A stretch of 8,471 nucleotides of DNA from Ferroglobus sp. (GCA_015520115.1 WAQS01000040.1:1-8471), one strand, 5' to 3'. Positions 1 to 6,362 are shown, counted from the stretch's first letter. Program-made: numbers and translations. Notes: generated from the letters alone by a model not told the origin.

Positions 1-484
1 GCTTAACGCTAACTCTAATATTTCCGTCGGCAAGCTCTTTTAAGTAGTTGAAGAGCTCCGTTCCGGAAAACCTCTCAAGAATTTCGTCCCACTCAGCTTC
101 TTCTTTCCCCAAATTCGGTTTTAGCTGTCCAGATAAAATTCTTAATGCAGTACTTTTTCCAGTCCCGTTAGCTCCAAGAATCCCGACTACGTAGCCTTTC
201 CTCGGAATCGGCAGGTTATACAAAACGAAACCGTTTTTCCCGTACCTGTGAACTTCCTTTCCTTCAAGCTCCCTCGGCAACCCGACTATGGCTATGGCTT
301 TGAAAGGGCATTTTTTAACGCAGATTCCGCATCCAACGCAAAGTTCTTCGCTTATTACAGCTTTCTCTTCTATTTTTATCGTTTCGTCTCCCGTCCTAAC
401 CTTCGGACAGTACTTCAGACACTCGTGACTGCACTTCTTCGGCTGGCATCTATCCCTGTCGACAACAGCTATTCTGTAACTCAT
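1..484 (-). CDS. rli: Rli/ABCE1 ribosome recycling ATPase, N-terminal part (runs off left edge)
   Basis: This is the archaeal ABCE1/RNase L inhibitor homologue, a cytoplasmic twin-ATPase that splits ribosomes after termination. About 161 residues are present. The start is an ATG at 484; the gene continues beyond base 1. An N-terminal Fe-S domain carries two [4Fe-4S] cysteine sets: C13, C18, C22, C26 (followed by P27) and C49, C52, C55, C59 (followed by P60, CxxCxxCxxxCP). The first nucleotide-binding domain follows, with Walker A motif GANGTGKST at residues 104-112. The cysteine spacing together with an ABC domain is diagnostic for this family. The second ATPase domain lies outside the window. 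There is no Shine-Dalgarno before the ATG; a TATA-like element 23-32 bases upstream suggests a leaderless transcript independent of the preceding dsbA-like gene, whose stop codon is only 33 bases away. Confidence 0.96.
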   Translation of the reverse strand, partial: MSYRIAVVDRDRCQPKKCSHECLKYCPKVRTGDETIKIEEKAVISEELCVGCGICVKKCPFKAIAIVGLPRELEGKEVHRYGKNGFVLYNLPIPRKGYVVGILGANGTGKSTALRILSGQLKPNLGKEEAEWDEILERFSGTELFNYLKELADGNIRVSVK

Positions 485-506
485 TCGGGGTATGCTAAGG
501 AGTGCG

Positions 507-516
507 AAATATAAGG
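507..516 (-). promoter_or_regulatory. TATA box of rli
   Basis: Minus-strand TTATATTT (514 to 507) is centred about 26 bases before the rli ATG at 484, so transcription would begin at or within a base or two of the start codon. The lack of any Shine-Dalgarno there agrees with a leaderless mRNA. The element abuts the stop codon of the preceding dsbA-like gene (518-520). The position is seen in the sequence; promoter activity is inferred. Confidence 0.5.
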
Positions 517-517
517 G

Positions 518-1381
518 TTATTTTTGAGTCATTTCTTTCAAGATTTTCTCGAACTCTTCGTAGGGCTTCGCTCCAACGATCATCTTTCCGTTTATGAAAA
601 ACGTCGGCGTGCCTCTAACTCCAAGCCTTATTCCCTCCTCCTTGTCTTCCAGAACCTCCTCCCTATACTTCCCCGAATCCAGACAGGCTTCGAATTCGCT
701 CAGGTTCAATCCAAGCTCCTTAGCGTACTCTATAAACTTGCTCTCGTTCTTTCTCCACTCATCCTGCTTCTCGAAGAGAATATCGTGATACTCCCAGTAC
801 TTTCCTTGCTCTCCAGCACAATTAGCCGCTTCATGAGCCTTAACTTCTTCGCGGATCGGAAAGTCCTTGAAAACAACTTTGACGCTGAAATTTTGCAGAA
901 TTTTCGGAAGCGTTTCCAAAGCGAACTTTGCACAAAACGGACATTCATAGCCGGAAAACACAACTATCGTAATCTTCGCATTTTGATCTCCAATCCAAGG
1001 TTCGTTTTCGATATCTATTGACGTTTCAGCTTTTTCATCTTCAACGCTCTGACTCAAATCGAACTTCCCGATAAAAAGATACTTTCCATCTTTTGTTACG
1101 TAAACGGAGTCGTATCCTATGGTATTACCATCTTTCGAGAATTTAAGTTCGAAGACGTAAAAGCTATTCTTCTCACTCACGTTAACGATTTCAGCCTCAA
1201 TTCCGGGTTTTAAGAGCTTTTTGTTTATAAAATCGAGTACGCTTTTGTTGATCTCGTCCATTGAAGGGTACTTTTCAGAACTTTCCTTCCCATCGCTCTC
1301 TGGCTTGAAAACGAAACCGACAGCGAAACCGATAACGAAAATTATCGCGAACGCTACCAGACTTTTCGAGTTTAAGTTCAT
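518..1381 (-). CDS. Membrane-anchored DsbA-like thiol-disulfide oxidoreductase
   Basis: Predicted extracytoplasmic thiol-disulfide oxidoreductase of the DsbA/thioredoxin-like fold (287 residues from the ATG at 1381). Residues 8-25 form one hydrophobic helix with no lipobox cysteine after it, so it is probably an uncleaved anchor. Residues about 38-108 form a separate domain ending in a beta-rich stretch VYVTKDGKYLFIG, reminiscent of the N-terminal domain of DsbC-like proteins. The catalytic domain has ITIVVFSGYECPFC with the CPFC redox pair at C147 and C150, and the cis-proline loop RGTPTFFING at P259. Two further cysteines, C188 and C233, lie in the helical insertion and may form a structural disulfide. 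An in-frame TTG at 1387 would add two residues, but the upstream TATA element is spaced for the ATG. Whether it works as oxidase or isomerase, and on which substrates, cannot be read from the sequence. Confidence 0.9.
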   Translation of the reverse strand: MNLNSKSLVAFAIIFVIGFAVGFVFKPESDGKESSEKYPSMDEINKSVLDFINKKLLKPGIEAEIVNVSEKNSFYVFELKFSKDGNTIGYDSVYVTKDGKYLFIGKFDLSQSVEDEKAETSIDIENEPWIGDQNAKITIVVFSGYECPFCAKFALETLPKILQNFSVKVVFKDFPIREEVKAHEAANCAGEQGKYWEYHDILFEKQDEWRKNESKFIEYAKELGLNLSEFEACLDSGKYREEVLEDKEEGIRLGVRGTPTFFINGKMIVGAKPYEEFEKILKEMTQK

Positions 1382-1401
1382 GCTCAACTTACGGAGTAAT
1401 A

Positions 1402-1410
1402 CAATAAAAC
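1402..1410 (-). promoter_or_regulatory. BRE/TATA promoter of the dsbA-like gene
   Basis: Minus-strand GTTTTATTG (1410 to 1402) is preceded by a purine-rich GGAAAA block that fits an archaeal BRE. Its centre is about 25 bases before the ATG at 1381, predicting a leaderless transcript and favouring that ATG over the TTG at 1387. It sits in the 30-base gap after the small membrane protein gene, so the oxidoreductase may be transcribed separately from thrS. Confidence 0.45.
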
Positions 1411-1417
1411 TTTTCCG

Positions 1418-1660
1418 TTACATGTTAAGTAAAAGCGTCCAGCTGACGTACCAGCTGCAGAGGGATAGGAAGAATATTGCCACCCAGTCTTTGGTTTCTA
1501 TCTTCTCCCCAAACTTGGGGAGTATGATTTTGTGAAGGTAGACGAATAGCATGAGGATAACTATTCCTATCGCGTCCCTCGTCCTGAGGTCTTGGGTTAC
1601 GAGGTAAGATAAGACTCCAGCCAACGCTCCAAGCAGTATGGGAAGGTACGTTTTCTTCAT
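1418..1660 (-). CDS. Small three-helix membrane protein, archaeal EMC6-like
   Basis: An 80-residue integral membrane protein with three hydrophobic segments at about residues 5-22, 30-48 and 58-77. The middle helix is bounded by charged residues (DLRTRD before it, KFGEKIETKD after it), and the protein ends in WYVSWTLLLNM. This layout, and especially the C-terminal W-V-W-T-LLL-N pattern, resembles the archaeal family related to EMC6, a subunit of the eukaryotic ER membrane insertase. That assignment rests on recalled family features, not a search. The ATG at 1660 is preceded by a strong GGTGAGGG site that contains the TGA stop of thrS (1667-1669), so translation is probably coupled to the synthetase. 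The alternative is an unclassified small membrane protein. Coding status is well supported; function is not. Confidence 0.8.
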   Translation of the reverse strand: MKKTYLPILLGALAGVLSYLVTQDLRTRDAIGIVILMLFVYLHKIILPKFGEKIETKDWVAIFFLSLCSWYVSWTLLLNM

Positions 1661-1674
1661 TTTCCCTCACCTGA
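1661..1674 (-). promoter_or_regulatory. Ribosome binding site overlapping the thrS stop codon
   Basis: Minus-strand AGGTGAGGG ends three bases before the ATG at 1660. The TGA inside it is the in-frame stop of thrS (1669 to 1667), so a ribosome finishing thrS stands on the initiation site of the small membrane protein. This decides the start of that gene and implies termination-reinitiation coupling. Confidence 0.75.
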
Positions 1675-3523
1675 ACGAAGGTCTCTTTGAGAGGAGCATC
1701 GGAAGTGGCAGAGGTTTGAAGGGTTTTCCTTCACACTCCTTCCTTATTCTCTCCACGAGCTCTTCTACGCTCATCTCAACCCTCTTCTGCTCTTTCAGCG
1801 TCGACTCACTTCTCACAGTAACCGTGAGCTTTCCGCTTTCGAGCTCTTTATCCCCTATCACGGCTATATAAGGAATCCACTCGGTAGATGCGTCTCTTAT
1901 CTTCTTCGAAACGGTCTCTTCCCTATCGTCCACGTCCACCCTTACCCTGTTCCTCTTCAAAACTTCAGCAATTTCCAAAGCTTTATCCAGATGTCTTTCG
2001 GAAACTGGAATGACTCGAACCTGTGTAGGGGAAAGCCAGACGGGAAGCATCGGCAACTTTCCTTTCTCAATCTCCATGTGTGCCTTCTCAAGCAAAGCGT
2101 ACATAACTCTCTCAACAGCACCGCTTGCTGAGCAGTGGAGAATTAGCGGAGTCTTTTTCTCTCCTTTTTCGTCATAGTAGTGGATTCCGTACCTTTCAGC
2201 GTTCTCAACATCGATCTGCACAGTGCTTAAGGCTGAAGCTTTGTCTAAGGCATCAACGAAGTTGAACTCAAACTTCAAAACGAAGTAGAAGAACCTCCTA
2301 TCCCACATCTCGATGAGTATCGGCTTCTTCAGGATGTCCACGAGGGAGTAAATGAAATCTTTATTCTCCTCAAAGAAGTCCTTAGTTACTCTTATAGCGA
2401 CCTCGTAGTCTTCTGGATATATCCCCAGTTCTTTGAGAACCTCAACGGAAAGTTTATACTGTTCGAAAAACTCTCTTTTAGCCTCTTCCATGTCCTTCAC
2501 TATCGTATGCATGTCCGGCATTGTAAAAGCCCTCAGCCTCCTTAATCCAACTAACTCTCCCCTCTGCTCTTTTCTGAAGGAGTACCTCGTAAGCTCGTAC
2601 ATTCTCAGCGGCAACGCTCTGTAGGGTATGACTCCGTTAGCGGCAATTAAAAACTGTCCGAAGCACGCTGCAAACCTCAAAAAGAAATCTCTCTTGTCGC
2701 CCTTTATAATGTATTGTCTCGCCGGGAACCTTTCCAAGTACTTCCTCAAAGTCGGATGGGCTCTGTCGTACATTATCGGAGTTTCGACTTCCATAGCCCC
2801 GAATTCTATGCACTTCTCAGTCACGAAGGACTCTATCAGGCTTTTAATCAACCTGCCCTTAGGATAGTACTTCAGATGCCCGCTGTCGCTTGCCTCCTCG
2901 TAGTCTGCCAGTTCGAGTCTCTTCATCAACTCCACGTGGGGTGGGATTTTATCCACAGCCCTTCTTTTTTCCATTTCGTACTTCACGAATTTTCTCAGGT
3001 TCTCGTAGTTGGTGAAATCGAACTTGTCGACTTCAACGAGTTTTTTATCTTCGGTTAAAATATACCAATAGCTCACAGCCTTTTCTTCGTCTTTCAAAGC
3101 TTTGGTTACCTCTTCCTCCTCTCCTCTGATCTCTCTTGAAAGCTCACTCAAGGGATGACCTTTACAAGATATTTCGAAGGATTTGTAGTATCCGAAAGGT
3201 GCCCTGTGCACTTCGTACTCCTCTTTAATCAGATTTTCCATGTATTTCAGTAGCCTTACCGCAGTTTCGGGATCAGAAAGATTGGAGGAGAGGTGAGCGT
3301 AAGGGTAAAGCATTATTCTCTCAGCTTTAACTTTTTTAGCCACGTCAAGAATTTCTTCGACAGCTTTCTCCGCAACTTCCTCATTATCCCCCTTTTCTAC
3401 CGAGACGAAAGCGACGAGGACTTCATTCATCTCATAGCCTTTGCCATCAAAATCTTCAGCAACCTTGGTCTTTTTCTTAACCTCGTACTTCATTTTGTCA
3501 GCGTGAATGAGTAAAAGCTTCAT
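1667..3523 (-). CDS. thrS: Threonyl-tRNA synthetase, archaeal type with DTD-like editing domain
   Basis: Charges tRNA(Thr) with threonine in the cytoplasm; 618 residues, full length for the archaeal form. Residues 1 to about 145 are the archaea-specific editing domain related to D-aminoacyl-tRNA deacylase, which removes serine from tRNA(Thr). Its conserved segments YPYAHLSS (73-80) and SCKGHP (119-124) are present, with the lysine at 121 implicated in editing in Pyrococcus. The class II catalytic core follows. Zinc ligands that recognise threonine are C287 (AACFGQF), H339 (DMHTI) and H463 (LHCSASG). Motif 2 lies around residues 307-330 and motif 3 around 463-480, including the ERVMYALLE stretch. 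From about residue 500 is the HGTP anticodon-binding domain. The ATG at 3523 has no Shine-Dalgarno; a TATA box about 29 bases upstream implies a leaderless mRNA. It is the first gene of a unit with the EMC6-like gene. Confidence 0.98.
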   Translation of the reverse strand: MKLLLIHADKMKYEVKKKTKVAEDFDGKGYEMNEVLVAFVSVEKGDNEEVAEKAVEEILDVAKKVKAERIMLYPYAHLSSNLSDPETAVRLLKYMENLIKEEYEVHRAPFGYYKSFEISCKGHPLSELSREIRGEEEEVTKALKDEEKAVSYWYILTEDKKLVEVDKFDFTNYENLRKFVKYEMEKRRAVDKIPPHVELMKRLELADYEEASDSGHLKYYPKGRLIKSLIESFVTEKCIEFGAMEVETPIMYDRAHPTLRKYLERFPARQYIIKGDKRDFFLRFAACFGQFLIAANGVIPYRALPLRMYELTRYSFRKEQRGELVGLRRLRAFTMPDMHTIVKDMEEAKREFFEQYKLSVEVLKELGIYPEDYEVAIRVTKDFFEENKDFIYSLVDILKKPILIEMWDRRFFYFVLKFEFNFVDALDKASALSTVQIDVENAERYGIHYYDEKGEKKTPLILHCSASGAVERVMYALLEKAHMEIEKGKLPMLPVWLSPTQVRVIPVSERHLDKALEIAEVLKRNRVRVDVDDREETVSKKIRDASTEWIPYIAVIGDKELESGKLTVTVRSESTLKEQKRVEMSVEELVERIRKECEGKPFKPLPLPMLLSKRPSFR

Positions 3524-3547
3524 GGTTTTTCGGAAGAGAATTTGAAT

Positions 3548-3557
3548 TAAATATTTT
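3548..3557 (-). promoter_or_regulatory. TATA box of thrS
   Basis: Minus-strand AAATATTTAA (3557 to 3548), preceded by purines (GCAAA), is centred about 29 bases before the thrS ATG. Initiation would therefore fall within a few bases of the start codon, consistent with the absence of a Shine-Dalgarno. It separates thrS from the upstream ogg operon. Confidence 0.65.
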
Positions 3558-3571
3558 GCTGTTCCTTGTTG

Positions 3572-3598
3572 GGAAGGTTTTCCTTCCAGCTTTTAGCT
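3572..3598. repeat. Two adjacent palindromes upstream of the thrS promoter
   Basis: GGAAGG-TTTT-CCTTCC (3572-3587) is immediately followed by AGCT-TTT-AGCT (3588-3598), both perfect. They lie 15 bases upstream of the thrS TATA box and about 40 bases after the ogg stop codon. They could be an operator for a regulator of thrS, or the first could form a hairpin ending the ogg transcript. There is no run of T after it on the minus strand, which weakens the terminator reading. Confidence 0.5.
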
Positions 3599-3638
3599 TC
3601 ATTTCCAACCCTTTGCAGATCTCAGCGATTTTACGATT

Positions 3639-4262
3639 TCATTTCAAAACTTTTCCAGTCTTCATGTACCAGAGATAGAGATCGAGTTCGCCAAGAGATA
3701 AATCGACTTTTTCAGCCAGATCCCTCATCTTTCCCTCTATCTCCAAATACCTCCTCCTCGTTAAAGTCTTCGGTTTTTCAATAATTCCGTGCTCGCTAAG
3801 AACACTCAAGATGTGCCTGTCGAGAATAGCCAAATTGAAGTACCCAACGTTCCTCAGAAAGTGACTCGCCTCTTTGTAGCCTATCCCCTTCACATTCTTC
3901 ACGAGCCACTCCCTTGCCGAGAACTCTCCCAGATCCGTTACTATTTTCTTTAACGATTCCGCATATCTCCTCGCTTCGACTATGTATTCTGCTCTCTTTG
4001 AGTAAAATCTGTGACCGAAACTTCTCAACTTTTCTCTCAACTCTTCTAAGCTCATGGTCAGAAAACCCTTTTCTCCGAGCTCTTTCTGAATTCTAATTCC
4101 GAGTTCCGCTGAGCTGTTGGCTGTGAGAATACAAAAGCAAAGCTCGGAAAACCATCTTTTAGAATCGCTTTTTTGAACTTCTAAAAACTCCTCAATTCTT
4201 TTTTCAACGAGCGGAGATATTTCCCTCTTGAGAGAATTAATTTTTAAAATTAAAGAGTTTAT
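3639..4262 (-). CDS. ogg: 8-oxoguanine DNA glycosylase/AP lyase, Ogg2 type, probable AUA start
   Basis: Removes 8-oxoguanine from DNA and nicks the abasic site. Sequence and length match the archaeal Ogg2 family (Methanocaldococcus enzyme, 207 residues). The protein is 207 residues only if read from an ATA at 4262. Residues 43-53 contain [11 protein letters not shown], a conserved helix. The helix-hairpin-helix [15 protein letters not shown] is at about 121-135, with the Schiff-base lysine K130 and the catalytic aspartate D148 (ILDRHIL). The protein ends in [12 protein letters not shown], close to the family consensus. The first ATG in frame is at 4055 and would remove 69 residues, including the conserved CFCILTAN helix. 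Between it and the in-frame stop at 4289-4287 there is no ATG, GTG or TTG. GGAGGT (4274 to 4269) stands six bases before the ATA, which forms an ATAA overlap with the rps27e stop. A mutated start or a sequencing error remains possible. Confidence 0.92.
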   Translation of the reverse strand: MNSLILKINSLKREISPLVEKRIEEFLEVQKSDSKRWFSELCFCILTANSSAELGIRIQKELGEKGFLTMSLEELREKLRSFGHRFYSKRAEYIVEARRYAESLKKIVTDLGEFSAREWLVKNVKGIGYKEASHFLRNVGYFNLAILDRHILSVLSEHGIIEKPKTLTRRRYLEIEGKMRDLAEKVDLSLGELDLYLWYMKTGKVLK

Positions 4263-4274
4263 CCGAGAACCTCC
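4259..4274 (-). promoter_or_regulatory. Shine-Dalgarno and AUA start of ogg, overlapping the rps27e stop
   Basis: On the minus strand GGAGGT (4274-4269) is followed by six bases and then ATAA (4262-4259), in which ATA is the proposed ogg start and TAA the rps27e stop. The geometry is that of the usual ATGA overlap with a single G-to-A change that still leaves a stop codon for the upstream gene. It is the only well-placed initiation signal upstream of the region homologous to Ogg. Confidence 0.7.
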
Positions 4275-4432
4275 AGAACTTCGGCTTTAATTTTACCTTT
4301 CCCTCCAGTTGGCTCGGCTAAAGTTCTCCCGCAGATGAGACATTTAACAACTGTAGATGGCCGATCGAAAATCACCTGCTCGTTCTCGCAATCCGGACAC
4401 TTCACCCTCAAAAATTTACTCCTCGTCTCCAT
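4259..4432 (-). CDS. rps27e: Small ribosomal subunit protein eS27 (S27e)
   Basis: A 57-residue zinc-ribbon protein of the 30S ribosomal subunit, shared by archaea and eukaryotes. It has four zinc ligands as two CxxC knuckles, C12/C15 ([10 protein letters not shown]) and C31/C34 ([10 protein letters not shown]), followed by the typical [14 protein letters not shown] tail. The ATG at 4432 is preceded by a purine-rich site (GGTGGGGTGA) that overlaps the end of rpl44e; the two genes are four bases apart. It overlaps the proposed ogg start by four bases at its own stop codon. The eL44-eS27 pairing is common in archaeal operons, so the identity is secure. Confidence 0.97.
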   Translation of the reverse strand: METRSKFLRVKCPDCENEQVIFDRPSTVVKCLICGRTLAEPTGGKGKIKAEVLEVLG

Positions 4433-4436
4433 TTAA

Positions 4437-4715
4437 TCACCCCACCAGTTCGAATCTTTTCACTCTCCAGGTGGGGCGGTGGTGAGCTTTTCCGCATTCG
4501 GTGCATCTCCACCTAATGTTAACTCTTTTCGTAGGCTTGTCTCCCCCGGGAACTTTGCTGAACTTTCCAAGGTTACCTACCTTTCCCCTCCTCTTCTTCT
4601 GTCTGTTAATCCATCTTAAAGCGCTCTGCTTACCCTTGCCCACCTTCTCTATTTCGTGAATCGTGTGCTTGTTACAGTATTTGCAGTAAGTCCTAACCTT
4701 CTTTGGGTACTTCAT
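4437..4715 (-). CDS. rpl44e: Large ribosomal subunit protein eL44 (L44e)
   Basis: A 92-residue, strongly basic zinc-binding protein of the 50S subunit near the tRNA E site, found in archaea and eukaryotes. It has zinc ligands C11 and C14 (TYCKYCNKHT) and C71 and C74 (RCTECGKAH). A long Lys/Arg-rich loop (RQKKRRGKVGNLGKFSKVPG) lies between them, as in the family. The start is the ATG at 4715, which overlaps the gins51 TGA as ATGA. It has a good GAGGTG site six to eleven bases before it. Tight coupling to a replication gene upstream and a ribosomal gene downstream places it mid-operon. Confidence 0.97.
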   Translation of the reverse strand: MKYPKKVRTYCKYCNKHTIHEIEKVGKGKQSALRWINRQKKRRGKVGNLGKFSKVPGGDKPTKRVNIRWRCTECGKAHHRPTWRVKRFELVG

Positions 4716-5257
4716 CTTTTCACCTCGATTTTTTCGGCTATTCCACTCTTTATGAGGCTGTTAGCGTTGAGTTTGGGGACTAATACAACATCCTCCCTTC
4801 TCAATTTATATGTTTTTCCGTCAACTCCTTGGAATTCTGGTATGTCCTGCTTTATTCTCAAAAGAACGTAATCTTTCTCCTCTATTTTTTCCTCTTCAAC
4901 CCTCCTTTCAAGAAGGAGTTCTTTGAACTTTAAAATCAACTCTTTCAACTTCTCAAGGAAATCCCTCTCCACCTGAATCAGGTTTTCCCTCCCCTCCACA
5001 CCGCTCTCCGTGTTGCAAACCTCAGCCCAAGCCAACCTAATGATTTTACCCGTCCTTGCTTCGAAAATCTTTTTTTGGATTTTTCTCAACGTCCTGATTT
5101 CGTCTTCTATCCTCAAAATTTCATCTTCGGAAGCTTTACCTTTCATTTCTTCCAATTCAGCAATTCTCGCTTTTAATTTTTCGTAGAAGTCCTCGTCTAT
5201 CTTTTCTATCGAAATTCTGCTTTTCTCCGCCAGTATCATTAATTCGTCGATGTCCAT
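4712..5257 (-). CDS. gins51: GINS complex protein, Gins51 type (Psf1/Sld5 homologue)
   Basis: Subunit of the GINS complex that associates with MCM and GAN/Cdc45 at the replication fork. It has 181 residues. The first about 120 are predicted almost entirely helical and highly charged (A domain), including the conserved stretch around residues 59-80 (KIQKKIFEARTGKIIRLAWA). A short beta-rich B domain follows at about 128-180, with DYVLLRIKQDIPEF and DVVLVPKLNANSLIKSG. The A-then-B order is that of Gins51 rather than Gins23. The ATG at 5257 has a GGTTGGT site just upstream and lies one base after the priS stop. Its position next to primase is a known association in euryarchaea. Whether the organism also has a Gins23 cannot be seen here. 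Confidence 0.9.
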   Translation of the reverse strand: MDIDELMILAEKSRISIEKIDEDFYEKLKARIAELEEMKGKASEDEILRIEDEIRTLRKIQKKIFEARTGKIIRLAWAEVCNTESGVEGRENLIQVERDFLEKLKELILKFKELLLERRVEEEKIEEKDYVLLRIKQDIPEFQGVDGKTYKLRREDVVLVPKLNANSLIKSGIAEKIEVKR

Positions 5258-5258
5258 A

Positions 5259-6326
5259 CTACCAACCGTATATTGCTACTCCCCTACATATTAAGTATAT
5301 CGCAACGAATTCCGGAACCTTAGCTTTACCCTTTTTTAACCTGAACTCCTCCTCTTTTAACCTGAGCTTCACATTACTTTTAACCCTTATCTTAACAAAA
5401 TCGTCTTCGAAAACTACCGCATCTCTCGTCGGTTTGAACTCATCGATTTCATCCCTGCTAACTTTGCAAACTTTTAATCCTGTTTTTCCGTGGAGAGAAC
5501 CGGGCAATCTTATAAGCCTTTTCACGTCAGCTGTAACAGGAGGGTCAACGTGAATTCTCACACTTTCAGCCGCTTTATTGAAAAGTCTCGTAAGCCCTTT
5601 CTCAAGAGTTTTTGGAAAGTAATCGAAGTTAAGACTCTTCACACTCTCAACAACCTCTTCAGCGGCTGCCAAAAGCATTTTTTCCCTTCTCTCAGATATA
5701 TTCGGAAAAAGTTCCCTGATTTTTCCTTCTTTTAAAGCTTTATCGATCTCGTTAGCCATTATTTCAGCTATTCTGTAGCTTTGTCTTGACTCTGGCAACT
5801 TCCTCGAAAATTTGAAATCGGTCAAAGAAAGATAATCCACGATTTCCCTCCTCTCAGCGGAGGACAACTCCAAAAAATCCTCATCGTGAACGTGCAAATG
5901 ATAACCTCTACTTCCCGAAAAAACGATTTCCATATCCTTGCATCCAAAATCCTCTTCAAGAACGTCGTAGAGCATTTTTATCTGCCTTTTAGCTTCTTTC
6001 AAACTTCCGTTTGGCAGATGATCTGCATCAATGTCGAAAATCAGATCAGCCTTTTTCCAACCTTTAGCCTCCATATTCTCCGCATCTGGCTTTTCGTAGT
6101 AGGCTGAAGAATAGTAGATGTGAAGAGGGACGTTTTTCAAAATGAAGCCTTTTAGCTCGATGTAACTGTCGAAAGCTATGTGCCTTCTCATTATAAAGTC
6201 CGGTAAGGATTCAACCTCCACAAACGCCCACTCTCTCTCCCAAAGTAATCGTGGCTCTTCAACATCGTTCTTCGAGTAGTACTCAAGAAACTTCGCTTTT
6301 AAATACTCTTTAGTCAGAGTGTCCAC
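5259..6326 (-). CDS. priS: DNA primase small (catalytic) subunit
   Basis: Catalytic subunit of the archaeal/eukaryotic-type primase, which makes primers at replication forks with PriL. It has 355 residues. The catalytic carboxylates are D98 and D100 in DLIFDIDADH, followed by SGSRGYHLHVHD (137-148). The third conserved aspartate is D261 in HVDPPVTADVKRLIRLPG, followed by GSLHGKTGL at 276-284. The start is a GTG at 6326 (DTLTKEYLKAKFLEYY follows, as in homologues). No Shine-Dalgarno is visible, and an ATG eight bases upstream is out of frame. The Cys/His zinc knuckle that many PriS proteins carry just after the DxD motif is absent: no cysteine occurs between D98 and C129. This is the first gene of the cluster leading into gins51, rpl44e, rps27e and ogg. 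Confidence 0.96.
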   Translation of the reverse strand: MDTLTKEYLKAKFLEYYSKNDVEEPRLLWEREWAFVEVESLPDFIMRRHIAFDSYIELKGFILKNVPLHIYYSSAYYEKPDAENMEAKGWKKADLIFDIDADHLPNGSLKEAKRQIKMLYDVLEEDFGCKDMEIVFSGSRGYHLHVHDEDFLELSSAERREIVDYLSLTDFKFSRKLPESRQSYRIAEIMANEIDKALKEGKIRELFPNISERREKMLLAAAEEVVESVKSLNFDYFPKTLEKGLTRLFNKAAESVRIHVDPPVTADVKRLIRLPGSLHGKTGLKVCKVSRDEIDEFKPTRDAVVFEDDFVKIRVKSNVKLRLKEEEFRLKKGKAKVPEFVAIYLICRGVAIYGW

Positions 6327-6362
6327 AAAGACATTTGGTTAAGAGCTAAAAGAACTTTGTTC

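Noticed and set aside
524..1021. Long open frame (165 codons) on the plus strand opposite the dsbA-like gene
   Set aside because: It is antisense to a gene with clear catalytic motifs, has no ribosome binding site, and its translation shows no domain or sensible composition. It is a by-product of codon use on the other strand.
1425..1670. 81-codon minus-strand frame overlapping the EMC6-like gene
   Set aside because: It is out of frame with a gene that has a strong ribosome binding site and clear membrane helices, and its own product has no recognisable features.
2714..3058. 114-codon plus-strand frame within thrS
   Set aside because: It lies antisense to a complete synthetase, has no initiation signal and no recognisable domain.
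3498..3602. 34-codon minus-strand frame ([14 protein letters not shown]...) between ogg and thrS
   Set aside because: It crosses the palindromes, the TATA box and the thrS start, has only a weak upstream purine stretch, and its product is simple basic sequence. Promoter and start of thrS explain the region better.
3639..4055. Ogg as a 138-residue truncated protein starting at the ATG at 4055
   Set aside because: The upstream 69 codons encode conserved family sequence without a frameshift or stop, so the truncated start would remove part of the fold.
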